From assembly GCF_000759775.1 (NCBI RefSeq), contig NZ_BBMY01000002.1, positions 1-64,000 on the forward strand: a DNA stretch of 64,000 bases. The letters run 5' to 3'. A program made the translations under genes and the position numbers. The notes below the pieces were generated by a model that worked only from the letters and a program-made list of their open reading frames with translations, was not told the origin of the DNA and searched no databases. Positions within the stretch are counted from its first letter, which is position 1; every line of letters starts with the position of its first letter. Of the stretch, positions 42,928-57,989 are shown piece by piece. The DNA is from Escherichia albertii NBRC 107761 = DSM 17582 (GTDB taxonomy: Bacteria > Pseudomonadota > Gammaproteobacteria > Enterobacterales > Enterobacteriaceae).

Positions 42928-44079
42928 TTAATCAGCTTGCTTACGCAGGAATGCCGGGATATCCAGATAATCCGGCTCTTTAGCTGCTTGCGGCGTATTA
43001 TCGTTCACGACTTTAGCTACCAGTTTCTGCTCTTGTGTCAACGGCGACATACCGTGTTGCTGGTAGCGATCCATCACCGGCTGCTGAACTTGTTTGTTCG
43101 TCACCAGAGTGATTTCAGGACGTTTGTCCATGCCGATACCCGTTGCAACCACAGTTACACGCAGTTCATCGTTCATATCCGGGTCAAGAGAAGTACCAAT
43201 AACCACAGTAGCGTTATCCGAAGCAAACGCACGAATGGTGTTACCTACAGTCTCGAATTCATCCAGACGCAGGTCGAAGCCCGCCGTGATGTTAACCAGC
43301 ACACCACGTGCACCAGACAGGTCGATATCTTCCAGCAGCGGAGAAGAAATTGCCATTTCAGCCGCTTCTTCCGCACGGTCTTCACCGCTCGCCACGCCAG
43401 AACCCATCATTGCGTAACCCATTTCAGACATTACAGTACGTACGTCAGCAAAGTCGACGTTCATCAGGCCCGGACGAGTAATCAGTTCGGCGATACCCTG
43501 AACAGCGCCTTTCAGTACATCATTCGCTGCGCCGAACGCATCCAGCAGAGAGATGCCGCGGCCCAAAACTTTCAGCAGTTTGTCGTTCGGGATGGTGATC
43601 AGTGAGTCCACATGCTTGGACAGTTCGGTGATCCCCTGCTCCGCAAATGCCATACGTTTCTTGCCTTCAAAGTTGAAAGGCTTCGTTACGACAGCAACGG
43701 TCAGGATCCCCAAATCTTTTGCCACTTCAGCAACGACCGGCGCAGCACCTGTACCAGTACCACCGCCCATACCCGCTGCAATAAAGACCATGTCTGCACC
43801 TTCCAGCGCCGCACGCAGTGCATCGCGATCCTCGTCAGCCGCATTACGACCAACTTCTGGATTAGCGCCAGCTCCCAATCCTTTGGTTATACCACTACCG
43901 ATCTGAATCGTCTGCCCAACCGCTGTTTTACGCAGCGCCTGTGCATCGGTATTTACCGCGAAAAATTCAACACCCTCAATGCGCTCGCGCACCATGTGTT
44001 CAACAGCATTACCGCCGCCGCCGCCGACGCCGATGACTTTAATCACCGCGTCGTTGGTAAGTTCCATTGGTTCAAACAT
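42928..44079 (-). CDS. ftsZ: Cell division tubulin homologue FtsZ
   Basis: The GTPase that polymerises into the Z ring at midcell. The 383 residues have the GTP-binding loops GVGGGGGNAV (near 18) and the tubulin signature GGGTGTGAAPV (near 104-114), and the catalytic T7 loop NVDFADVRTVM (near 207). After a variable linker, the conserved tail EPDYLDIPAFLRKQAD binds FtsA, ZipA, ZapD and others. Preceded by ftsA with a 60-base gap. Confidence 0.98.
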   Translation of the reverse strand: MFEPMELTNDAVIKVIGVGGGGGNAVEHMVRERIEGVEFFAVNTDAQALRKTAVGQTIQIGSGITKGLGAGANPEVGRNAADEDRDALRAALEGADMVFIAAGMGGGTGTGAAPVVAEVAKDLGILTVAVVTKPFNFEGKKRMAFAEQGITELSKHVDSLITIPNDKLLKVLGRGISLLDAFGAANDVLKGAVQGIAELITRPGLMNVDFADVRTVMSEMGYAMMGSGVASGEDRAEEAAEMAISSPLLEDIDLSGARGVLVNITAGFDLRLDEFETVGNTIRAFASDNATVVIGTSLDPDMNDELRVTVVATGIGMDKRPEITLVTNKQVQQPVMDRYQQHGMSPLTQEQKLVAKVVNDNTPQAAKEPDYLDIPAFLRKQAD

Positions 44080-44139
44080 AGTTTCTCTCCGATTTGTGCC
44101 TGTCGCCTGAGGCCGTAATCACCGTCGACCTCATAAAAA

Positions 44140-45402
44140 TTAAAACTCTTTTCGCAGCCAACTATTGAGTCGCTTAATCCACGAGCCAACTGATGCTGTA
44201 ACACGTTTTTCTACTTCCGCCTCACCGCTAAGATGTGACTCTTTCCCGTAGTGAAGCAATCCCACCGCCGTTGAATAATACGGCTCCTGAGCATAATCCG
44301 TTAGACCGGTGATATTCAGCGGCGCGCCGATACGTACCTGCGTATGAAACACGCGCTGAGCACAAGCGGCAAGACCTTCTATCTGTGCCGCACCACCCGT
44401 TAATACAATCCCTGCCGCCAGGTGATGTTTCACCCCCTGTTGGCGAAGCTTTTCCTGTAGCTGCAATATTTCTTCGTTGACCAGGTTGAGCAACTCGGTA
44501 TACCGCGGCTCAATCACTTCCGCCAGAGTCTGACGTTGCAGACTACGTGGCGGGCGGCCGCCTACACTTGGTACTTCAACGCTCTCATCTTTACCGACGA
44601 TCGAGCCAAGCGCGCAGCCATGGCGAACTTTAATCGCTTCGGCGTCGCTTGGCGGCGTACCAAAGGCGTAGGCGATATCACTGGTCACAACATTGCCAGC
44701 ATAAGGAATTACCTTAGTGTGGCGCAATGCTCCGCCGGTATAAACGGCGATATCCATTGTACCACCACCGATATCAACGACGCAGACTCCCAGTTCACGT
44801 TCGTCTTCCGTCAATACCGAATAACTTGATGCCAGTCCGGCAAATATCAGTTGGTCAACTTTCAGGCCACAACGTTCAACCGCTTTGACGATGTTCTTCG
44901 CCATATCATTGTGACATGTGATCAGGTGCACTTTTGCCTGCATCCGCACGCCAGAAAGCCCTACCGGATTCTTAATCCCTTCCTGATAGTCAATCGCATA
45001 CTCTTGTGGGATCACATGCAGCACACGATGTTCATCGCGCACACGCACCGATTTCGCAGTATGGACGACGTTTTCCACATCTTCTTGCGTCACTTCTTCT
45101 TCAGAAATGGGCACCATACCAATTTCATTCTGGCAACTGATGTGCTTACCAGAAAGCGCCAGATATACCGAAGAGATCTGGCAATCCGCCATCAATTCTG
45201 CCTGGTCAATCGCACGCTGTACGCACTTGACTACGGACTCAAGGTCGTTGACACCGCCTTTATCCATACCACGCGACGGGCAACTGCCCACGCCAATGAT
45301 ATTGACCATACCGTCGGGCAGAACTTCCCCTACTAAAGCGGCAACCTTCGCGGTACCAATCTCCAGTCCAACTACCAGTTTTCTGTCCGTCGCCTTGATC
45401 AT
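44140..45402 (-). CDS. ftsA: Cell division actin homologue FtsA
   Basis: It tethers FtsZ filaments to the membrane and recruits later division proteins. The 420-residue actin-fold protein has the phosphate motifs [15 protein letters not shown] (near 11) and [14 protein letters not shown] (near 209) and the adenosine motif [11 protein letters not shown] (near 334). The C-terminal amphipathic helix ([14 protein letters not shown]) is the membrane anchor. It overlaps ftsQ by 4 bases. Confidence 0.98.
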   Translation of the reverse strand: MIKATDRKLVVGLEIGTAKVAALVGEVLPDGMVNIIGVGSCPSRGMDKGGVNDLESVVKCVQRAIDQAELMADCQISSVYLALSGKHISCQNEIGMVPISEEEVTQEDVENVVHTAKSVRVRDEHRVLHVIPQEYAIDYQEGIKNPVGLSGVRMQAKVHLITCHNDMAKNIVKAVERCGLKVDQLIFAGLASSYSVLTEDERELGVCVVDIGGGTMDIAVYTGGALRHTKVIPYAGNVVTSDIAYAFGTPPSDAEAIKVRHGCALGSIVGKDESVEVPSVGGRPPRSLQRQTLAEVIEPRYTELLNLVNEEILQLQEKLRQQGVKHHLAAGIVLTGGAAQIEGLAACAQRVFHTQVRIGAPLNITGLTDYAQEPYYSTAVGLLHYGKESHLSGEAEVEKRVTASVGSWIKRLNSWLRKEF

Positions 45403-46229
45403 TGTTGTTCTGCCTGTGCCTGATTTTGTTGCTGAGTAGATTCCTCCGGCGGCAAAGGCGCCCAGCCTACTGCCGCACCAGAGTCATAACGCAAATCAAC
45501 GTAGCTAATCCGTTTGCCATCGGTTTGCGCCTGCTGCTGTAAAACTGGATAAAGTTCTACAAAGCGAGCCAAACGTTTCATCGTATCGCCCCGGCCAAGG
45601 TTGAGCTTAATACCGTTATTCAGCGTCAACTGCCAGGAACGACGCGCGGTCATCGCCGCTTCCTTCAGAGTAAATCTGTCCTTTGCCAGCATCTGCCCCA
45701 TTTCGCGATAGCCCTGCAGCACTTCATTGGCGCTGCCTTCCGGGCCATACAACATCGGAAGCACCTGCTTGCTGGTCCGATCCGGCGGCACGCTGAAGGT
45801 ATTTCCTTCTGCGTCGACCATATGTTGATCATTCCAACGCGCAATCGGCACATATTCAACCAGATGAATCTTCAATTCATCAGGCCACTGCTTTCTGACG
45901 CTCACCTGCTTAATCCACGGCAAGCGTTGTTCAATTTGCGTCTGGATGATGTTTACATCCTGGGTCATAAAAGTACCTGGCTCACCCAACGCCAGGATCG
46001 ACTGCCGGATGTCGTCATTACGCGTGTAATGGCGTTCTCCGGTCAACACCAGCTTTGAGAGCGGCAGGCGTTGTGCATCTTCCATCCAGCCCAACACGAC
46101 CCAGCCGCTCACCAACACCGTCGTCAAAACGGTCAGCAGGAACAGAATTCCCGCCAGACGCGTTCCATTATTGCGGCGAGAAGAGATTTCTTCTTCGCTA
46201 TTTCGCGTGTTCAGAGCAGCCTGCGACAT
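45399..46229 (-). CDS. ftsQ: Cell division protein FtsQ
   Basis: A bitopic inner-membrane protein that links early and late division proteins with FtsB and FtsL. The 276 residues have a short cytoplasmic tail, one membrane helix at about 28-49 ([20 protein letters not shown]), then a periplasmic POTRA domain (about 58-126, [18 protein letters not shown]) and the beta domain. The Gln-rich end ([13 protein letters not shown]) is typical. One base separates it from ddlB. Confidence 0.97.
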   Translation of the reverse strand: MSQAALNTRNSEEEISSRRNNGTRLAGILFLLTVLTTVLVSGWVVLGWMEDAQRLPLSKLVLTGERHYTRNDDIRQSILALGEPGTFMTQDVNIIQTQIEQRLPWIKQVSVRKQWPDELKIHLVEYVPIARWNDQHMVDAEGNTFSVPPDRTSKQVLPMLYGPEGSANEVLQGYREMGQMLAKDRFTLKEAAMTARRSWQLTLNNGIKLNLGRGDTMKRLARFVELYPVLQQQAQTDGKRISYVDLRYDSGAAVGWAPLPPEESTQQQNQAQAEQQ

Positions 46230-46230
46230 A

Positions 46231-48619
<2,389 letters not shown>

Positions 48620-48672
48620 TCTTTACGCCATTAACTTCTCAAATTCATGCGATGCAAAAGGCACCGCCACAA

Positions 48673-49743
48673 TTAATTACGCCCGGCAGCCCGGCTCACT
48701 TCATTTGCCACTCGCTCGGTGGCATCTGGAATAGATGCAGCACGGGCGCGCTCTGCCATGGTTAATAAGGTTTCTCGCGACCACCCAGCCAGAGTGTTGG
48801 CGACGGCATCCACAGTAAGTTGTGGCTGCTCGATAATCTTAGCTGCGCCGGCTTTTTCCAGCGGCAACGCATTCCAGTACTGCTGCCTGTCTTTGTGCTG
48901 AAACGGCACAAACAACGCCGGTAACCCCGCCGCGGCGATTTCACTTACCGTTAACGCACCGGAGCGGCAAACGACGACATCCGCCCACGCATAGGCCGCT
49001 GACATGTCATCAATAAATTCCGTCACTTTATGCTGCGGTTGTCCCGCCCCCGCATAAGCCTGCTCAACAGTTTGTTGCGCACCTTTACCGCTCTGATGCC
49101 AGATAGTTACCGTATCGCCCAACTTTGCCGCGACCTGCGGCATTGTCTGGTTAAGAATGCGCGCGCCCTGAGAACCGCCCACAACCAGCACACGAATCGG
49201 ACCTTCACGACCAGCCATACGTTGCTGCGGCAACGGCAGCGCCAGCACATCAGTGCGCACCGGGTTACCGACCACTTCCGCATCAGGGAAGGCGCCCGGA
49301 AACGCCTGCATCACTTTGGTAGCAATCTTTGCCAGCCATTTATTGGTTAAGCCCGCAATACCATTTTGTTCATGTAGTACGACCGGGATACCTAATGACC
49401 ACGCAGCCAGACCACCGGGTCCTGAAACGTAGCCGCCCATACCGAGCACTACATCAGGCTTATAAGCTTTCATAATCGCCCGCGCCTGACGCCAGGCGTT
49501 AAAGATACGCAGCGGGGCTGCGAGCAGAGCTTTAACACCTTTGCCGCGTAGGCCAGAGATGCGAATAAAGTCGATTTCGATGCCGTGCTTCGGCACTAAG
49601 TCCGCTTCCATACGATCGGCTGTGCCCAGCCAGCGGACTTGCCATCCCTGAGCCATTAAATGGTGCGCAACCGCCAGTCCCGGGAACACATGTCCACCAG
49701 TACCGCCTGCCATCACCATTAATCGCTTCCCTTGACCACTCAT
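48673..49743 (-). CDS. murG: Lipid II synthase (GlcNAc transferase) MurG
   Basis: A peripheral GT28 glycosyltransferase that converts lipid I to lipid II on the cytoplasmic face. The 356 residues show the glycine loops [14 protein letters not shown] (13-26), [10 protein letters not shown] (near 103) and [10 protein letters not shown] (near 190). The donor site is [15 protein letters not shown] followed by [13 protein letters not shown]. The C-terminus here reads SRAAGRN, one residue longer than I remember for K-12. It overlaps ftsW by 4 bases. Confidence 0.97.
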   Translation of the reverse strand: MSGQGKRLMVMAGGTGGHVFPGLAVAHHLMAQGWQVRWLGTADRMEADLVPKHGIEIDFIRISGLRGKGVKALLAAPLRIFNAWRQARAIMKAYKPDVVLGMGGYVSGPGGLAAWSLGIPVVLHEQNGIAGLTNKWLAKIATKVMQAFPGAFPDAEVVGNPVRTDVLALPLPQQRMAGREGPIRVLVVGGSQGARILNQTMPQVAAKLGDTVTIWHQSGKGAQQTVEQAYAGAGQPQHKVTEFIDDMSAAYAWADVVVCRSGALTVSEIAAAGLPALFVPFQHKDRQQYWNALPLEKAGAAKIIEQPQLTVDAVANTLAGWSRETLLTMAERARAASIPDATERVANEVSRAAGRN

Positions 49744-50984
49744 CGTGAACCTCGTGCAAACGCCTGCGCTTTCTCCAGACGCGTTTCATAATCAATACGC
49801 AACAGCATCATGATAGCTGTCGACATAATCAGTAAACTCGAACCACCGTAGCTGATCAGCGGTAATGTCAGACCTTTGGTCGGTAACATCCCCGCCGCCG
49901 CGCCTACGTTAACCAGAGCCTGGAAACTAAACCAGATACCAATCGAACAGGCGAGAAAACCGGAAAAACGGTGGTCAATTTCTAACGCTTTGCGGCCAAT
50001 CGACATCGCGCGAAAAGCGACGAAGAATACCATTAAAAGCGCCAATACCACACCGACATAACCCAGTTCTTCGCCGATAATGGCGAAAATAAAGTCAGTG
50101 TGCGCTTCCGGCAGGTACTCCAGTTTTTGTACCGAGTTACCTAAACCTTGCCCCCACAGTTCGCCGCGACCAAACGCCATCAACGATTGCGTTAGCTGAT
50201 AGCCGCTACCGAAGGGATCTTCCCACGGGTTCCAGAACGCGGTAACACGGCGGATACGGTACGGTTCGGCGAGGATCAACAGCACGACCGCTGAAATCCC
50301 CATGCCGATAATGGCAATGAACTGCCACAATTTCGCGCCAGCCAGGAACAACATCGCCAACGTGGTCACAAACAGCACCACCACCGTACCAAGATCGGGC
50401 TGCGCCAGCAGCAACACTGCCAGCACCAGAATCACACCCATCGGTTTCAGGAAGCCACGCAGGTTGTTACGTACTTCATCGCCTTTGCGCACCAGATAGT
50501 TGGCGATATAGCAAAACAGCGACAGCTTCGTCAGCTCCGCAGGCTGAATACGCAGTAGACCGAGATCGATCCAACGCGATGCCCCTTTAACCGAGCTCCC
50601 CACCACCAGCACAATCATCAGCAGGATGATTGACCCCAGCAGCATGGTCGCGCTGTAGCGCTGCCAGAACTCCATCGGCAAACGCAGCGTAATGATCGAC
50701 AGAATGAACGCCATGATCAGATAGACGCCATCACGCTTGGCAAAGAAGAACGGATCGTTGGTTAAACGCTGCCCAATAGGCATCGACGCCGAAGTCACCA
50801 TGATAAAGCCGATCGCTGCAAGACCAAAGGTCAACCACAGCAAGGTGCGATCGTACATGATTAGGCTGTCGGTATCTTTTTCCCGCGAGCCCATCACCCA
50901 GCCTTTCAGCGCCGTAAAAATCCATGCCAGAATGCTGAATCCCGGAAGGCGCGGCATTTTCAGGCGAGGGAGAGATAAACGCAT
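49740..50984 (-). CDS. ftsW: Septal peptidoglycan polymerase FtsW (SEDS family)
   Basis: A SEDS glycosyltransferase that polymerises lipid II with its partner FtsI. The 414 residues give about ten membrane helices; the long periplasmic loop carries the catalytic Asp region ([18 protein letters not shown]), followed by [16 protein letters not shown]. The conserved SEDS ending [11 protein letters not shown] is near residue 375. The ATG at 50984 overlaps the murD stop (TGATG). A TTG one codon upstream is the only alternative. Confidence 0.97.
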   Translation of the reverse strand: MRLSLPRLKMPRLPGFSILAWIFTALKGWVMGSREKDTDSLIMYDRTLLWLTFGLAAIGFIMVTSASMPIGQRLTNDPFFFAKRDGVYLIMAFILSIITLRLPMEFWQRYSATMLLGSIILLMIVLVVGSSVKGASRWIDLGLLRIQPAELTKLSLFCYIANYLVRKGDEVRNNLRGFLKPMGVILVLAVLLLAQPDLGTVVVLFVTTLAMLFLAGAKLWQFIAIIGMGISAVVLLILAEPYRIRRVTAFWNPWEDPFGSGYQLTQSLMAFGRGELWGQGLGNSVQKLEYLPEAHTDFIFAIIGEELGYVGVVLALLMVFFVAFRAMSIGRKALEIDHRFSGFLACSIGIWFSFQALVNVGAAAGMLPTKGLTLPLISYGGSSLLIMSTAIMMLLRIDYETRLEKAQAFARGSR

Positions 50985-52300
50985 CAACCGAACTCCTTCG
51001 CCAGACGGGCAAATTCATTGCCTCGTTGTTCAAAGTTCTTGAACTGATCGAGGCTGGCACAGGCCGGAGAAAGCAGAACCATATCTCCCGGCTGCACGCG
51101 CGGCGCCAATAGACGCATCGCCTGCTCCATGGTTTCGGTTTGTTCTGCCACGTCCGGGCGTAGCGCTGCCAACTGCGCGCCGTCACGACCAAAGCAATAC
51201 AGGCGTACGTTATCGCCATTCAGATAGCGCGCCAGCGGGCTGAAGTCTGCCGATTTACCATCGCCTCCCAACAACAAATGCAGCGTACCGTCTACCTGCA
51301 AACCGTTCAGCGCCGCTTCCGTACTCCCCACATTGGTGGCTTTCGAATCGTTAATCCAGCGCACGCCGTTGTGCTCCAGCACCACTTCAAAGCGATGCGG
51401 CAGACCGGTAAAAGTCGTCAGTGCTTTCAGGCTGCTGGCGCGTGGCAAGCCTGCGGCGTCAGCCAGCGCCAGCGCCGCCAAGGCATTGGTATAGTTATGT
51501 TGCCCGGAAAGCTTCATCTCTTTCACGTTCAACACCTTCTCACCTTTCACCCGTAGCCAGGTTTCGCCCTGCTGATGATTCAGGTGATAGTCGCCCATAT
51601 TGACACCAAAGCTAACGCAGCGTTCATCCGCGCCGCGAATTGGCATCGTTAAGGCATCATCGGCATTGACTACGCAAACTTTCGCATTGTCGTAAATACG
51701 CAGTTTTGCTGTGCGGTATTGCTGCAAACCAAACGGATAGCGATCCATATGATCTTCAGTCACGTTCAAAATGGTCGCCGCCACTGCCTGCAAGCTGGAA
51801 GTGGTTTCCAGTTGGAAGCTCGACAGTTCCAGCACGTACAATTCACACTCAGCATCGAGCAACATCAACGCTGGCAGGCCGATGTTGCCGCCCACGCCAA
51901 CGTTAACGCCCGCCGCTTTCGCCATTTCACCCACTAAAGTGGTGACGGTGCTTTTACCGTTAGAACCGGTGATCGCCACAATCGGCGCTTGTGCTTCGCG
52001 GCAGAACAGCTCGATATCGCCAACGATTTCGATTCCGGCATCGGCAGCAGCGCTTAAGGAAGGATGCGCCAGCGCAATACCAGGGCTTGCGACAATCAGA
52101 TCGGCTGCCATTAACCATTCATCATTGAGACCGCCAGTATAGCGTTCTACCGTTTCGGGTAATTTATCCAGGCCTGGCGGCGTCATCCGCGTATCCATAA
52201 CGCGCGGCGTCACGCCACGAGCAAGGAAAAAATCCACGCAGGAAAGCCCGGTGAGGCCCAGGCCGATAATAACGACATTTTTACCCTGGTAATCAGCCAT
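50984..52300 (-). CDS. murD: UDP-N-acetylmuramoyl-L-alanine--D-glutamate ligase
   Basis: It adds D-Glu to the precursor. The 438-residue Mur ligase has the UDP-site [16 protein letters not shown] (near 9-24), the P-loop [14 protein letters not shown] (111-124), the motif [10 protein letters not shown] (near 178-187) and the third-domain motif [12 protein letters not shown] (near 315). The start at 52300 (MADYQGKNV) is chosen over a 30-codon open extension. Two bases separate it from mraY. Confidence 0.98.
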   Translation of the reverse strand: MADYQGKNVVIIGLGLTGLSCVDFFLARGVTPRVMDTRMTPPGLDKLPETVERYTGGLNDEWLMAADLIVASPGIALAHPSLSAAADAGIEIVGDIELFCREAQAPIVAITGSNGKSTVTTLVGEMAKAAGVNVGVGGNIGLPALMLLDAECELYVLELSSFQLETTSSLQAVAATILNVTEDHMDRYPFGLQQYRTAKLRIYDNAKVCVVNADDALTMPIRGADERCVSFGVNMGDYHLNHQQGETWLRVKGEKVLNVKEMKLSGQHNYTNALAALALADAAGLPRASSLKALTTFTGLPHRFEVVLEHNGVRWINDSKATNVGSTEAALNGLQVDGTLHLLLGGDGKSADFSPLARYLNGDNVRLYCFGRDGAQLAALRPDVAEQTETMEQAMRLLAPRVQPGDMVLLSPACASLDQFKNFEQRGNEFARLAKEFG

Positions 52301-52302
52301 GA

Positions 52303-53385
52303 TTAACGTACCTTCAGCGTTGCCAGGCCAATCAGGACCAGCATCAGCGAAATAATCCAGAAACGCACGATGACGCGCGGTTCCGGCCAACCTTTCAGTT
52401 CATAGTGGTGATGAATCGGCGCCATACGGAAAATACGTTGTCCGCGCAGTTTGAAAGAGCCGACCTGCAGGATGACGGACAGCGTTTCTACCACAAATAC
52501 ACCGCCCATAATCACCAGAAGAAACTCCTGACGTAGCAATACAGCGATAATGCCCAAAGCACCACCTAATGCCAGCGAACCGACATCGCCCATAAAGACC
52601 TGCGCCGGGTAGGTGTTAAACCACAGGAAACCCAGCCCAGCCCCAACAATCGCGGTGCAGACGATAACCAGTTCCCCAGCGTGTCGCAGATACGGTATGT
52701 GCAAATAGCTGGCAAAGTTCATGTTGCCGGTCGCCCAGGCCACCAGAGCAAAACCGCCAGCAACAAATACGGTCGGCATAATCGCCAGACCATCAAGGCC
52801 ATCAGTCAGGTTTACTGCGTTGCCGGTGCCGACAATCACGAAGTAAGCCAACAGGATGTAGAACAGTCCCAGTTGCGGCATCACATCTTTAAAGAACGGC
52901 ACCACAAGCTGTGTTGCTGGCGTATCGTTTCCGGCAAGGTACAGCGCGAAAGCAACGCCCAGCGCAATCACCGACATCCAGAAATATTTCCAGCGCGCGA
53001 TCAAACCTTTGGTGTCTTTACGCACCACTTTGCGATAATCATCAACAAAGCCAATGATGCCGTAACCCACCAATACCACCAGCACGCACCAGACGTACGG
53101 ATTAGAGGGATAAGCCCACAACAATACGGAGATGACAATCGCCGTCAGGATCATAATCCCGCCCATGGTCGGCGTACCGCGCTTGCTAAAGTGCGATTCC
53201 GGGCCGTCGTTACGAACAACCTGACCAAAGGAAAGTTTTTGCAAATGAGCAATCATGCGCGGCCCCATCCACAACGAGATGAACAGCGCGGTCAGCAGGC
53301 TGACGATGGCTCGAAACGTCAGATAAGAAAAGACGTTAAAGCCAGAATAATATTTGACCAAATGTTCGGCCAGCCAAACTAACAT
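52303..53385 (-). CDS. mraY: Phospho-MurNAc-pentapeptide translocase MraY
   Basis: It transfers phospho-MurNAc-pentapeptide to undecaprenyl phosphate, giving lipid I. The 360-residue integral membrane protein has ten predicted helices. The conserved Asp pair is in [17 protein letters not shown] (about 115-116), with [10 protein letters not shown] (near 190) and [11 protein letters not shown] (near 266), and the His-rich loop [12 protein letters not shown] near 325. Seven-base overlap with murF. Confidence 0.98.
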   Translation of the reverse strand: MLVWLAEHLVKYYSGFNVFSYLTFRAIVSLLTALFISLWMGPRMIAHLQKLSFGQVVRNDGPESHFSKRGTPTMGGIMILTAIVISVLLWAYPSNPYVWCVLVVLVGYGIIGFVDDYRKVVRKDTKGLIARWKYFWMSVIALGVAFALYLAGNDTPATQLVVPFFKDVMPQLGLFYILLAYFVIVGTGNAVNLTDGLDGLAIMPTVFVAGGFALVAWATGNMNFASYLHIPYLRHAGELVIVCTAIVGAGLGFLWFNTYPAQVFMGDVGSLALGGALGIIAVLLRQEFLLVIMGGVFVVETLSVILQVGSFKLRGQRIFRMAPIHHHYELKGWPEPRVIVRFWIISLMLVLIGLATLKVR

Positions 53386-54737
53386 GTTCCATTCTCCTGT
53401 AAAGCGCGTACTACCTCTTCCATGGCGGCACTACGTGAACCTTTAACTAAAATCGTAATCACCTGTTGCTCAGCAATCAGGGTTTTAAGATGCGCAATCA
53501 ACGCAGTTTTATCGGCAAAATGTTCGCCAACGCCACTCGCAACGCCAATAGCATGGCTTTGCTTACCCACGCTTAATACGCGGTCAATGCCTGCTGCTTT
53601 CGCTGCTTCACCCACCTGTACATGACAGGCTTCGCTTTCAGCCCCCAACTCTGCCATATCGCCAACGACCAGCACGCGGTAACCCGGCATTTCGGCCAGT
53701 ACCTGTACGGCAGCAGTCATTGAACCGACATTGGCGTTGTAGGAGTCATCAAGCAACAACTGGTTTTCCGCCAGTTGAATGGGGAACAGACGGCCTGGAA
53801 CAGCTTTCAGATTTGCCAGCCCTGCTTTGATAGCATCACGCGTTGCGCCCACGGACATGGCGAGCGCGGCGCCTGCCAACGCATTCGCAATATTGTGACG
53901 TCCGGGCAGCGGTAGCAAAACATCGACGCTACCCGTTGGGGTTTGCAGCGTGAATTCAGTACCGTGCGAAGTCACATGAATATTGGTGGCGGTAAAATCG
54001 CTGTTGGCGGCATTCGGAGAGAAGCGCCATACTTTGCGTGAGCCAATCACACTCTGCCAGTTCAGCCAGTCGTTGTTATCCGCATTCATGATGGCGATGC
54101 CGTTTTCCGGCAGGCCAGTAAAGATTTCGCCTTTCGCTTTCGCGACCCCCGCAAGAGAACCGAAACCTTCCAGATGCGCTGCTGCCAGATTGTTGACCAG
54201 CGCGGCTTCCGGGCGAGTCAGACTAACGGTCCAGGCAATTTCACCCTGATGATTCGCGCCAAGTTCAATCACCGCGTAATCGTATTCCGGCGTTAAACGC
54301 AGCAGCGTCATCGGCACACCAATGTCGTTGTTGAGATTACCCGCTGTATAAAGCGTGTTGCCGCACTGACTTAAAATCGCCGCGGTCATCTCCTTAACGG
54401 ACGTTTTGCCGGAAGACCCTGTCAGGGCAACCACTCGTGCCGGAACTTGCTGGCGAACCCATGCAGCCAGTTGGCCAAACGCCAGACGCGTATCCTTGAC
54501 GATTAACTGTGGCAAGTCGATATCCAGCGGGCGGCTGACCAGCAGCGCGCCCGCACCGCCCGCTTTCGCCTGGTCGGCAAAATCATGGGCATCGAAACGT
54601 TCGCCTTTCAGTGCGACAAACAGACAACCAGGCGTCAGTTTACGAGTGTCGGTGGTTACAGCATCCAGGGCGATATCAGCCCCTTTCAGCTCGCCGTTGA
54701 GAATATCGGTAAGTTGGCTAAGGGTTACGCTAATCAT
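53379..54737 (-). CDS. murF: UDP-MurNAc-tripeptide D-alanyl-D-alanine ligase
   Basis: It adds the D-Ala-D-Ala dipeptide from DdlB to complete the pentapeptide. The 452-residue Mur ligase shows the P-loop [12 protein letters not shown] (near 106-117), the carbamylated-Lys region [10 protein letters not shown] (near 157) and [14 protein letters not shown] (near 328). It overlaps murE by 4 bases, so consecutive ligases are translated in step. Confidence 0.98.
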   Translation of the reverse strand: MISVTLSQLTDILNGELKGADIALDAVTTDTRKLTPGCLFVALKGERFDAHDFADQAKAGGAGALLVSRPLDIDLPQLIVKDTRLAFGQLAAWVRQQVPARVVALTGSSGKTSVKEMTAAILSQCGNTLYTAGNLNNDIGVPMTLLRLTPEYDYAVIELGANHQGEIAWTVSLTRPEAALVNNLAAAHLEGFGSLAGVAKAKGEIFTGLPENGIAIMNADNNDWLNWQSVIGSRKVWRFSPNAANSDFTATNIHVTSHGTEFTLQTPTGSVDVLLPLPGRHNIANALAGAALAMSVGATRDAIKAGLANLKAVPGRLFPIQLAENQLLLDDSYNANVGSMTAAVQVLAEMPGYRVLVVGDMAELGAESEACHVQVGEAAKAAGIDRVLSVGKQSHAIGVASGVGEHFADKTALIAHLKTLIAEQQVITILVKGSRSAAMEEVVRALQENGTC

Positions 54738-56221
54738 GCGATTACCCCCAGCAGCCGCGCCACCGTGACGCGATCGGAGTAGTCCAGACGCTGATTGCCG
54801 ACAATCTGGTAATCTTCATGGCCTTTGCCAGCGACCAGTACGACATCATTTTCTTTAGCCTGCATAACAGCGCAAGTCACAGCTTCGGCGCGACCTTCCA
54901 TTACTTTGGCATGTCCGGCATCTAACATCCCCGCCAGAATATCGTTGATGATGGCTCTCGGCTCTTCGGTACGCGGGTTATCGTCCGTTACTACCGCCAC
55001 ATCAGCAAACTCTTCAGCAATCGCCCCCATTAGTGGGCGCTTACCTTTATCGCGATCGCCGCCGCAGCCGAAGACGCACCACAGCTTACCCGCACAGTGC
55101 AGGCGCGCTGCCTGTAAGGCTTTTTCCAGCGCATCCGGGGTGTGAGCGTAATCGACCACCACTGTCGGTTTGCCTGGCGCAGTGAACACTTCCATTCGTC
55201 CGCAAACCGGTTGCAGACGAGCTGCTGTTTTCAGCAGCTCGGCCAGCGGGTAACCGAGCGCCAGCAGCGTCGCCAGCGCCAGCAGCAGGTTACTGACGTT
55301 GAATGCGCCCATCAAATGGCTTTCAATTTCGCCATCGCCCCAACTTGAGCTAAAGCGAATGGTCGCTCCACTGTCGTGATAGTTCACCTCGATCGCTTTC
55401 AACCAACGACCATGACAGTTTGAATTAATATGATCTTCCATTGATACCGCAACCGCGTCCGGCAGTTTTGCCAGCCAGCGGCGGCCCACTTCATCGTCGG
55501 CGTTAACAATCGCCTGACCGCAATGATGTGTGGAATAAAGCAGCCATTTCGCTGCTTCGTAGTGTTCCATATCACCATGATAATCAAGGTGATCGCGGCT
55601 TAAATTGGTAAAGACGGAGGCTGCAAATTTCAATGCCGCCACACGGTGCTGTACCAGCCCGTGGGAGGAAACTTCCATCGCGCAAAAGGTTGCGCCCTGA
55701 TCCACCAGTCCCGCCAGCTCATGCTGCACGTCAACTGCCGAACCGGTTGTATTTTCTGTCGGAATGACTTTACCCAGCAGACCGTTACCTACAGTCCCCA
55801 TCACTGCGCTGGTTTCGCCAAGCAGCTGGCTCCACTGCGCCAGAAGCTGGGTCGTCGTGGTTTTACCGTTAGTGCCCGTTACGCCCACGAGACGTAAATT
55901 ATCTGAGGGTTCATGGTAAAAGCGGCCCGCCAGTGCCGATAAACGCTCATTAAGCTGGCTAAGATAGATGACCGGCACGCCGTGCATTTCACGGATTTCA
56001 CCGTCGGTCGCCTCATCTTTCGCCTCTGCAATAATGGCAGCCACACCTTGCGCTATCGCCTGCGGGATATATCGACGCCCGTCCGCCTGATGACCTACTA
56101 CAGCTACAAAGAGATCGCCCGACGCAGCCACACGGCTGTCGAGTGTCATCTCTCGCAGTGCTCGCGAAGGTGCACCGGGCACCCACGGAGCAAGAAGGTC
56201 GCGCAAATTACGATCTGCCAC
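54734..56221 (-). CDS. murE: UDP-MurNAc-L-Ala-D-Glu--meso-diaminopimelate ligase
   Basis: It adds the third amino acid. The 495 residues have the P-loop [12 protein letters not shown] (near 114-125), [12 protein letters not shown], and the DAP-specificity motif DNPRTEEP (near 413-420). That motif predicts meso-diaminopimelate rather than lysine, as expected of a Gram-negative. It overlaps ftsI by 14 bases. Confidence 0.98.
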   Translation of the reverse strand: MADRNLRDLLAPWVPGAPSRALREMTLDSRVAASGDLFVAVVGHQADGRRYIPQAIAQGVAAIIAEAKDEATDGEIREMHGVPVIYLSQLNERLSALAGRFYHEPSDNLRLVGVTGTNGKTTTTQLLAQWSQLLGETSAVMGTVGNGLLGKVIPTENTTGSAVDVQHELAGLVDQGATFCAMEVSSHGLVQHRVAALKFAASVFTNLSRDHLDYHGDMEHYEAAKWLLYSTHHCGQAIVNADDEVGRRWLAKLPDAVAVSMEDHINSNCHGRWLKAIEVNYHDSGATIRFSSSWGDGEIESHLMGAFNVSNLLLALATLLALGYPLAELLKTAARLQPVCGRMEVFTAPGKPTVVVDYAHTPDALEKALQAARLHCAGKLWCVFGCGGDRDKGKRPLMGAIAEEFADVAVVTDDNPRTEEPRAIINDILAGMLDAGHAKVMEGRAEAVTCAVMQAKENDVVLVAGKGHEDYQIVGNQRLDYSDRVTVARLLGVIA

Positions 56222-57974
56222 CTGTTCCCTCGCCTTGATTAATCACAAATTCATTTTTATCACCCGTTGTCAGCGCATCCGGTTCGATGTTCATGGTGCG
56301 CAATACGCCGCCCATGATGGCACCAAAGACCGGCGCGGAAACGGCGCCGCCGTAGTATTTACCCGCCTGCGGATCGTTGATAACAACAACCAGCGCGAAG
56401 CGCGGCTGACTCGCAGGCGCAACGCCTGCGGTATAAGCAATATATTTATTGATATAGCGACCGTCCGGCCCGACCTTCTTCGCAGTACCGGTTTTAATGG
56501 CGATGCGATAGCCTTTAATTGCCGCCTTCACGCCGCCACCGCCCGGTAGCGCCACGCTTTCCATCATATGCACCACGGTGCGGACAATGGACTCCGGGAA
56601 GACGCGTTCACCGGGAACCGGAGGATCAACTTTGGTAATCGACAGCGGGCGATAGATGCCGTAGCTACCGATTGTTGCGTAGACTCGCGCTAACTGTAAC
56701 GGCGTTACCATTAGCCCGTAGCCGAAAGAGAAGGTGGCCCTCTCTATGTCAGACCACCGTTGTTTTTGAGGATATAAGCCACTGCGTTCTCCGACCAACC
56801 CCAAATTGGTCGCTTTTCCCAGTCCAAAACGTGAGTAAGTATCTACTAACGCTGAGGACGGCATCGCTAACGCCAGTTTGGAAACACCGACGTTACTCGA
56901 CTTCTGTAATACCCCGGTCAGGGTTAATTCACTGTAGCGCGCCACGTCTTTGATTTCGTGGCCGTTAATTCGATAAGGAACTGTGTTCAGCACTGAGTTT
57001 TCCCGCACCACGCCGCGCTGCAACGCAGTCATCACCACCATCGGTTTAACAGTAGAACCGGGTTCAAAAACGTCGGTGATGGTACGGTTACGCATCGCCT
57101 CTTTTGGCGTGCCGCTGAGATTGTTTGGGTTGTAAGACGGGCTATTAGCCATCGCCAGCACTTCTCCGGTGTTGACATCCACCAGCACAGCACTACCGGA
57201 TTCCGCCTTGTTAAAGGCCACCGCATTGTTCAGTTCGCGATAAACCAGCGCCTGTAGACGTTCATCAATGCTTAACGTAAGGTTATGCGCCGCCTGGCTG
57301 TCAGTAGAAGAGATATCTTCAATTACGCGACCATAGCGATCTTTACGCACAATACGTTCGCCCGGCTGCCCGGTAAGCCACTTATCAAAACTCTTCTCAA
57401 CGCCCTCAATCCCCTGGCTATCGACGTTAGTAAAGCCGATGAGGTGAGCAGTCACTTCGCCGGACGGATAGTAACGACGAGATTCTTCGCGTAGATGAAT
57501 TCCCGGCAGTTTCAGTTTTTTGATGTAGTCCGCCATGTCAGGGTTAACCTGACGCGCAAGGTAGATAAACCGCCCTTTCGGGTTAGCGTTAATACGTGCG
57601 GAAAGTTGATCCAGTGGAATGTTGAGTGCATTGGCAAGCGCTTTCCAGCGGTCACCAACGCTGATGCCGCCAGCGTCATGCACCTCTTTTGGGTCGGCCC
57701 AAATGGCTTTTACCGGCACGCTCACCGCCAACGGGCGACCGGAACGGTCGGTAATCATGCCGCGGGAGGTGGAAACTTGCTGAACGCGAAGAGAACGCAT
57801 GTCGCCTTCTTTCACCAGCATATCCGGGGAGATAACCTGCAACCATGCTACGCGCCCGAGCAGAAAAGCCAGTGCCAGCAAAATACAACCGCATAACAAC
57901 GCAAAACGCCAACTAATAAAGTTGGCCTGTTCTTCCTGACGTTTTGGTTTCTGCGTTTTCGCCGCTGCTTTCAT
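56208..57974 (-). CDS. ftsI: Septal transpeptidase, penicillin-binding protein 3
   Basis: The class B PBP that cross-links septal peptidoglycan with FtsW. The 588 residues have a short cytoplasmic tail, one membrane helix at about 24-43 ([20 protein letters not shown]), a pedestal domain and the transpeptidase domain. The active sites are [10 protein letters not shown] (Ser about 307), KSSNVG (SxN, about 358) and IKTGTAKK (KTG, about 494). No extra residues are visible near the YRIN motif ([12 protein letters not shown]); the insertions linked with reduced beta-lactam affinity are placed there. The C-terminal tail is normally trimmed after Val577. Confidence 0.98.
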   Translation of the reverse strand: MKAAAKTQKPKRQEEQANFISWRFALLCGCILLALAFLLGRVAWLQVISPDMLVKEGDMRSLRVQQVSTSRGMITDRSGRPLAVSVPVKAIWADPKEVHDAGGISVGDRWKALANALNIPLDQLSARINANPKGRFIYLARQVNPDMADYIKKLKLPGIHLREESRRYYPSGEVTAHLIGFTNVDSQGIEGVEKSFDKWLTGQPGERIVRKDRYGRVIEDISSTDSQAAHNLTLSIDERLQALVYRELNNAVAFNKAESGSAVLVDVNTGEVLAMANSPSYNPNNLSGTPKEAMRNRTITDVFEPGSTVKPMVVMTALQRGVVRENSVLNTVPYRINGHEIKDVARYSELTLTGVLQKSSNVGVSKLALAMPSSALVDTYSRFGLGKATNLGLVGERSGLYPQKQRWSDIERATFSFGYGLMVTPLQLARVYATIGSYGIYRPLSITKVDPPVPGERVFPESIVRTVVHMMESVALPGGGGVKAAIKGYRIAIKTGTAKKVGPDGRYINKYIAYTAGVAPASQPRFALVVVINDPQAGKYYGGAVSAPVFGAIMGGVLRTMNIEPDALTTGDKNEFVINQGEGTGGRS

Positions 57975-57989
57975 GCGTCGCGTTTATCC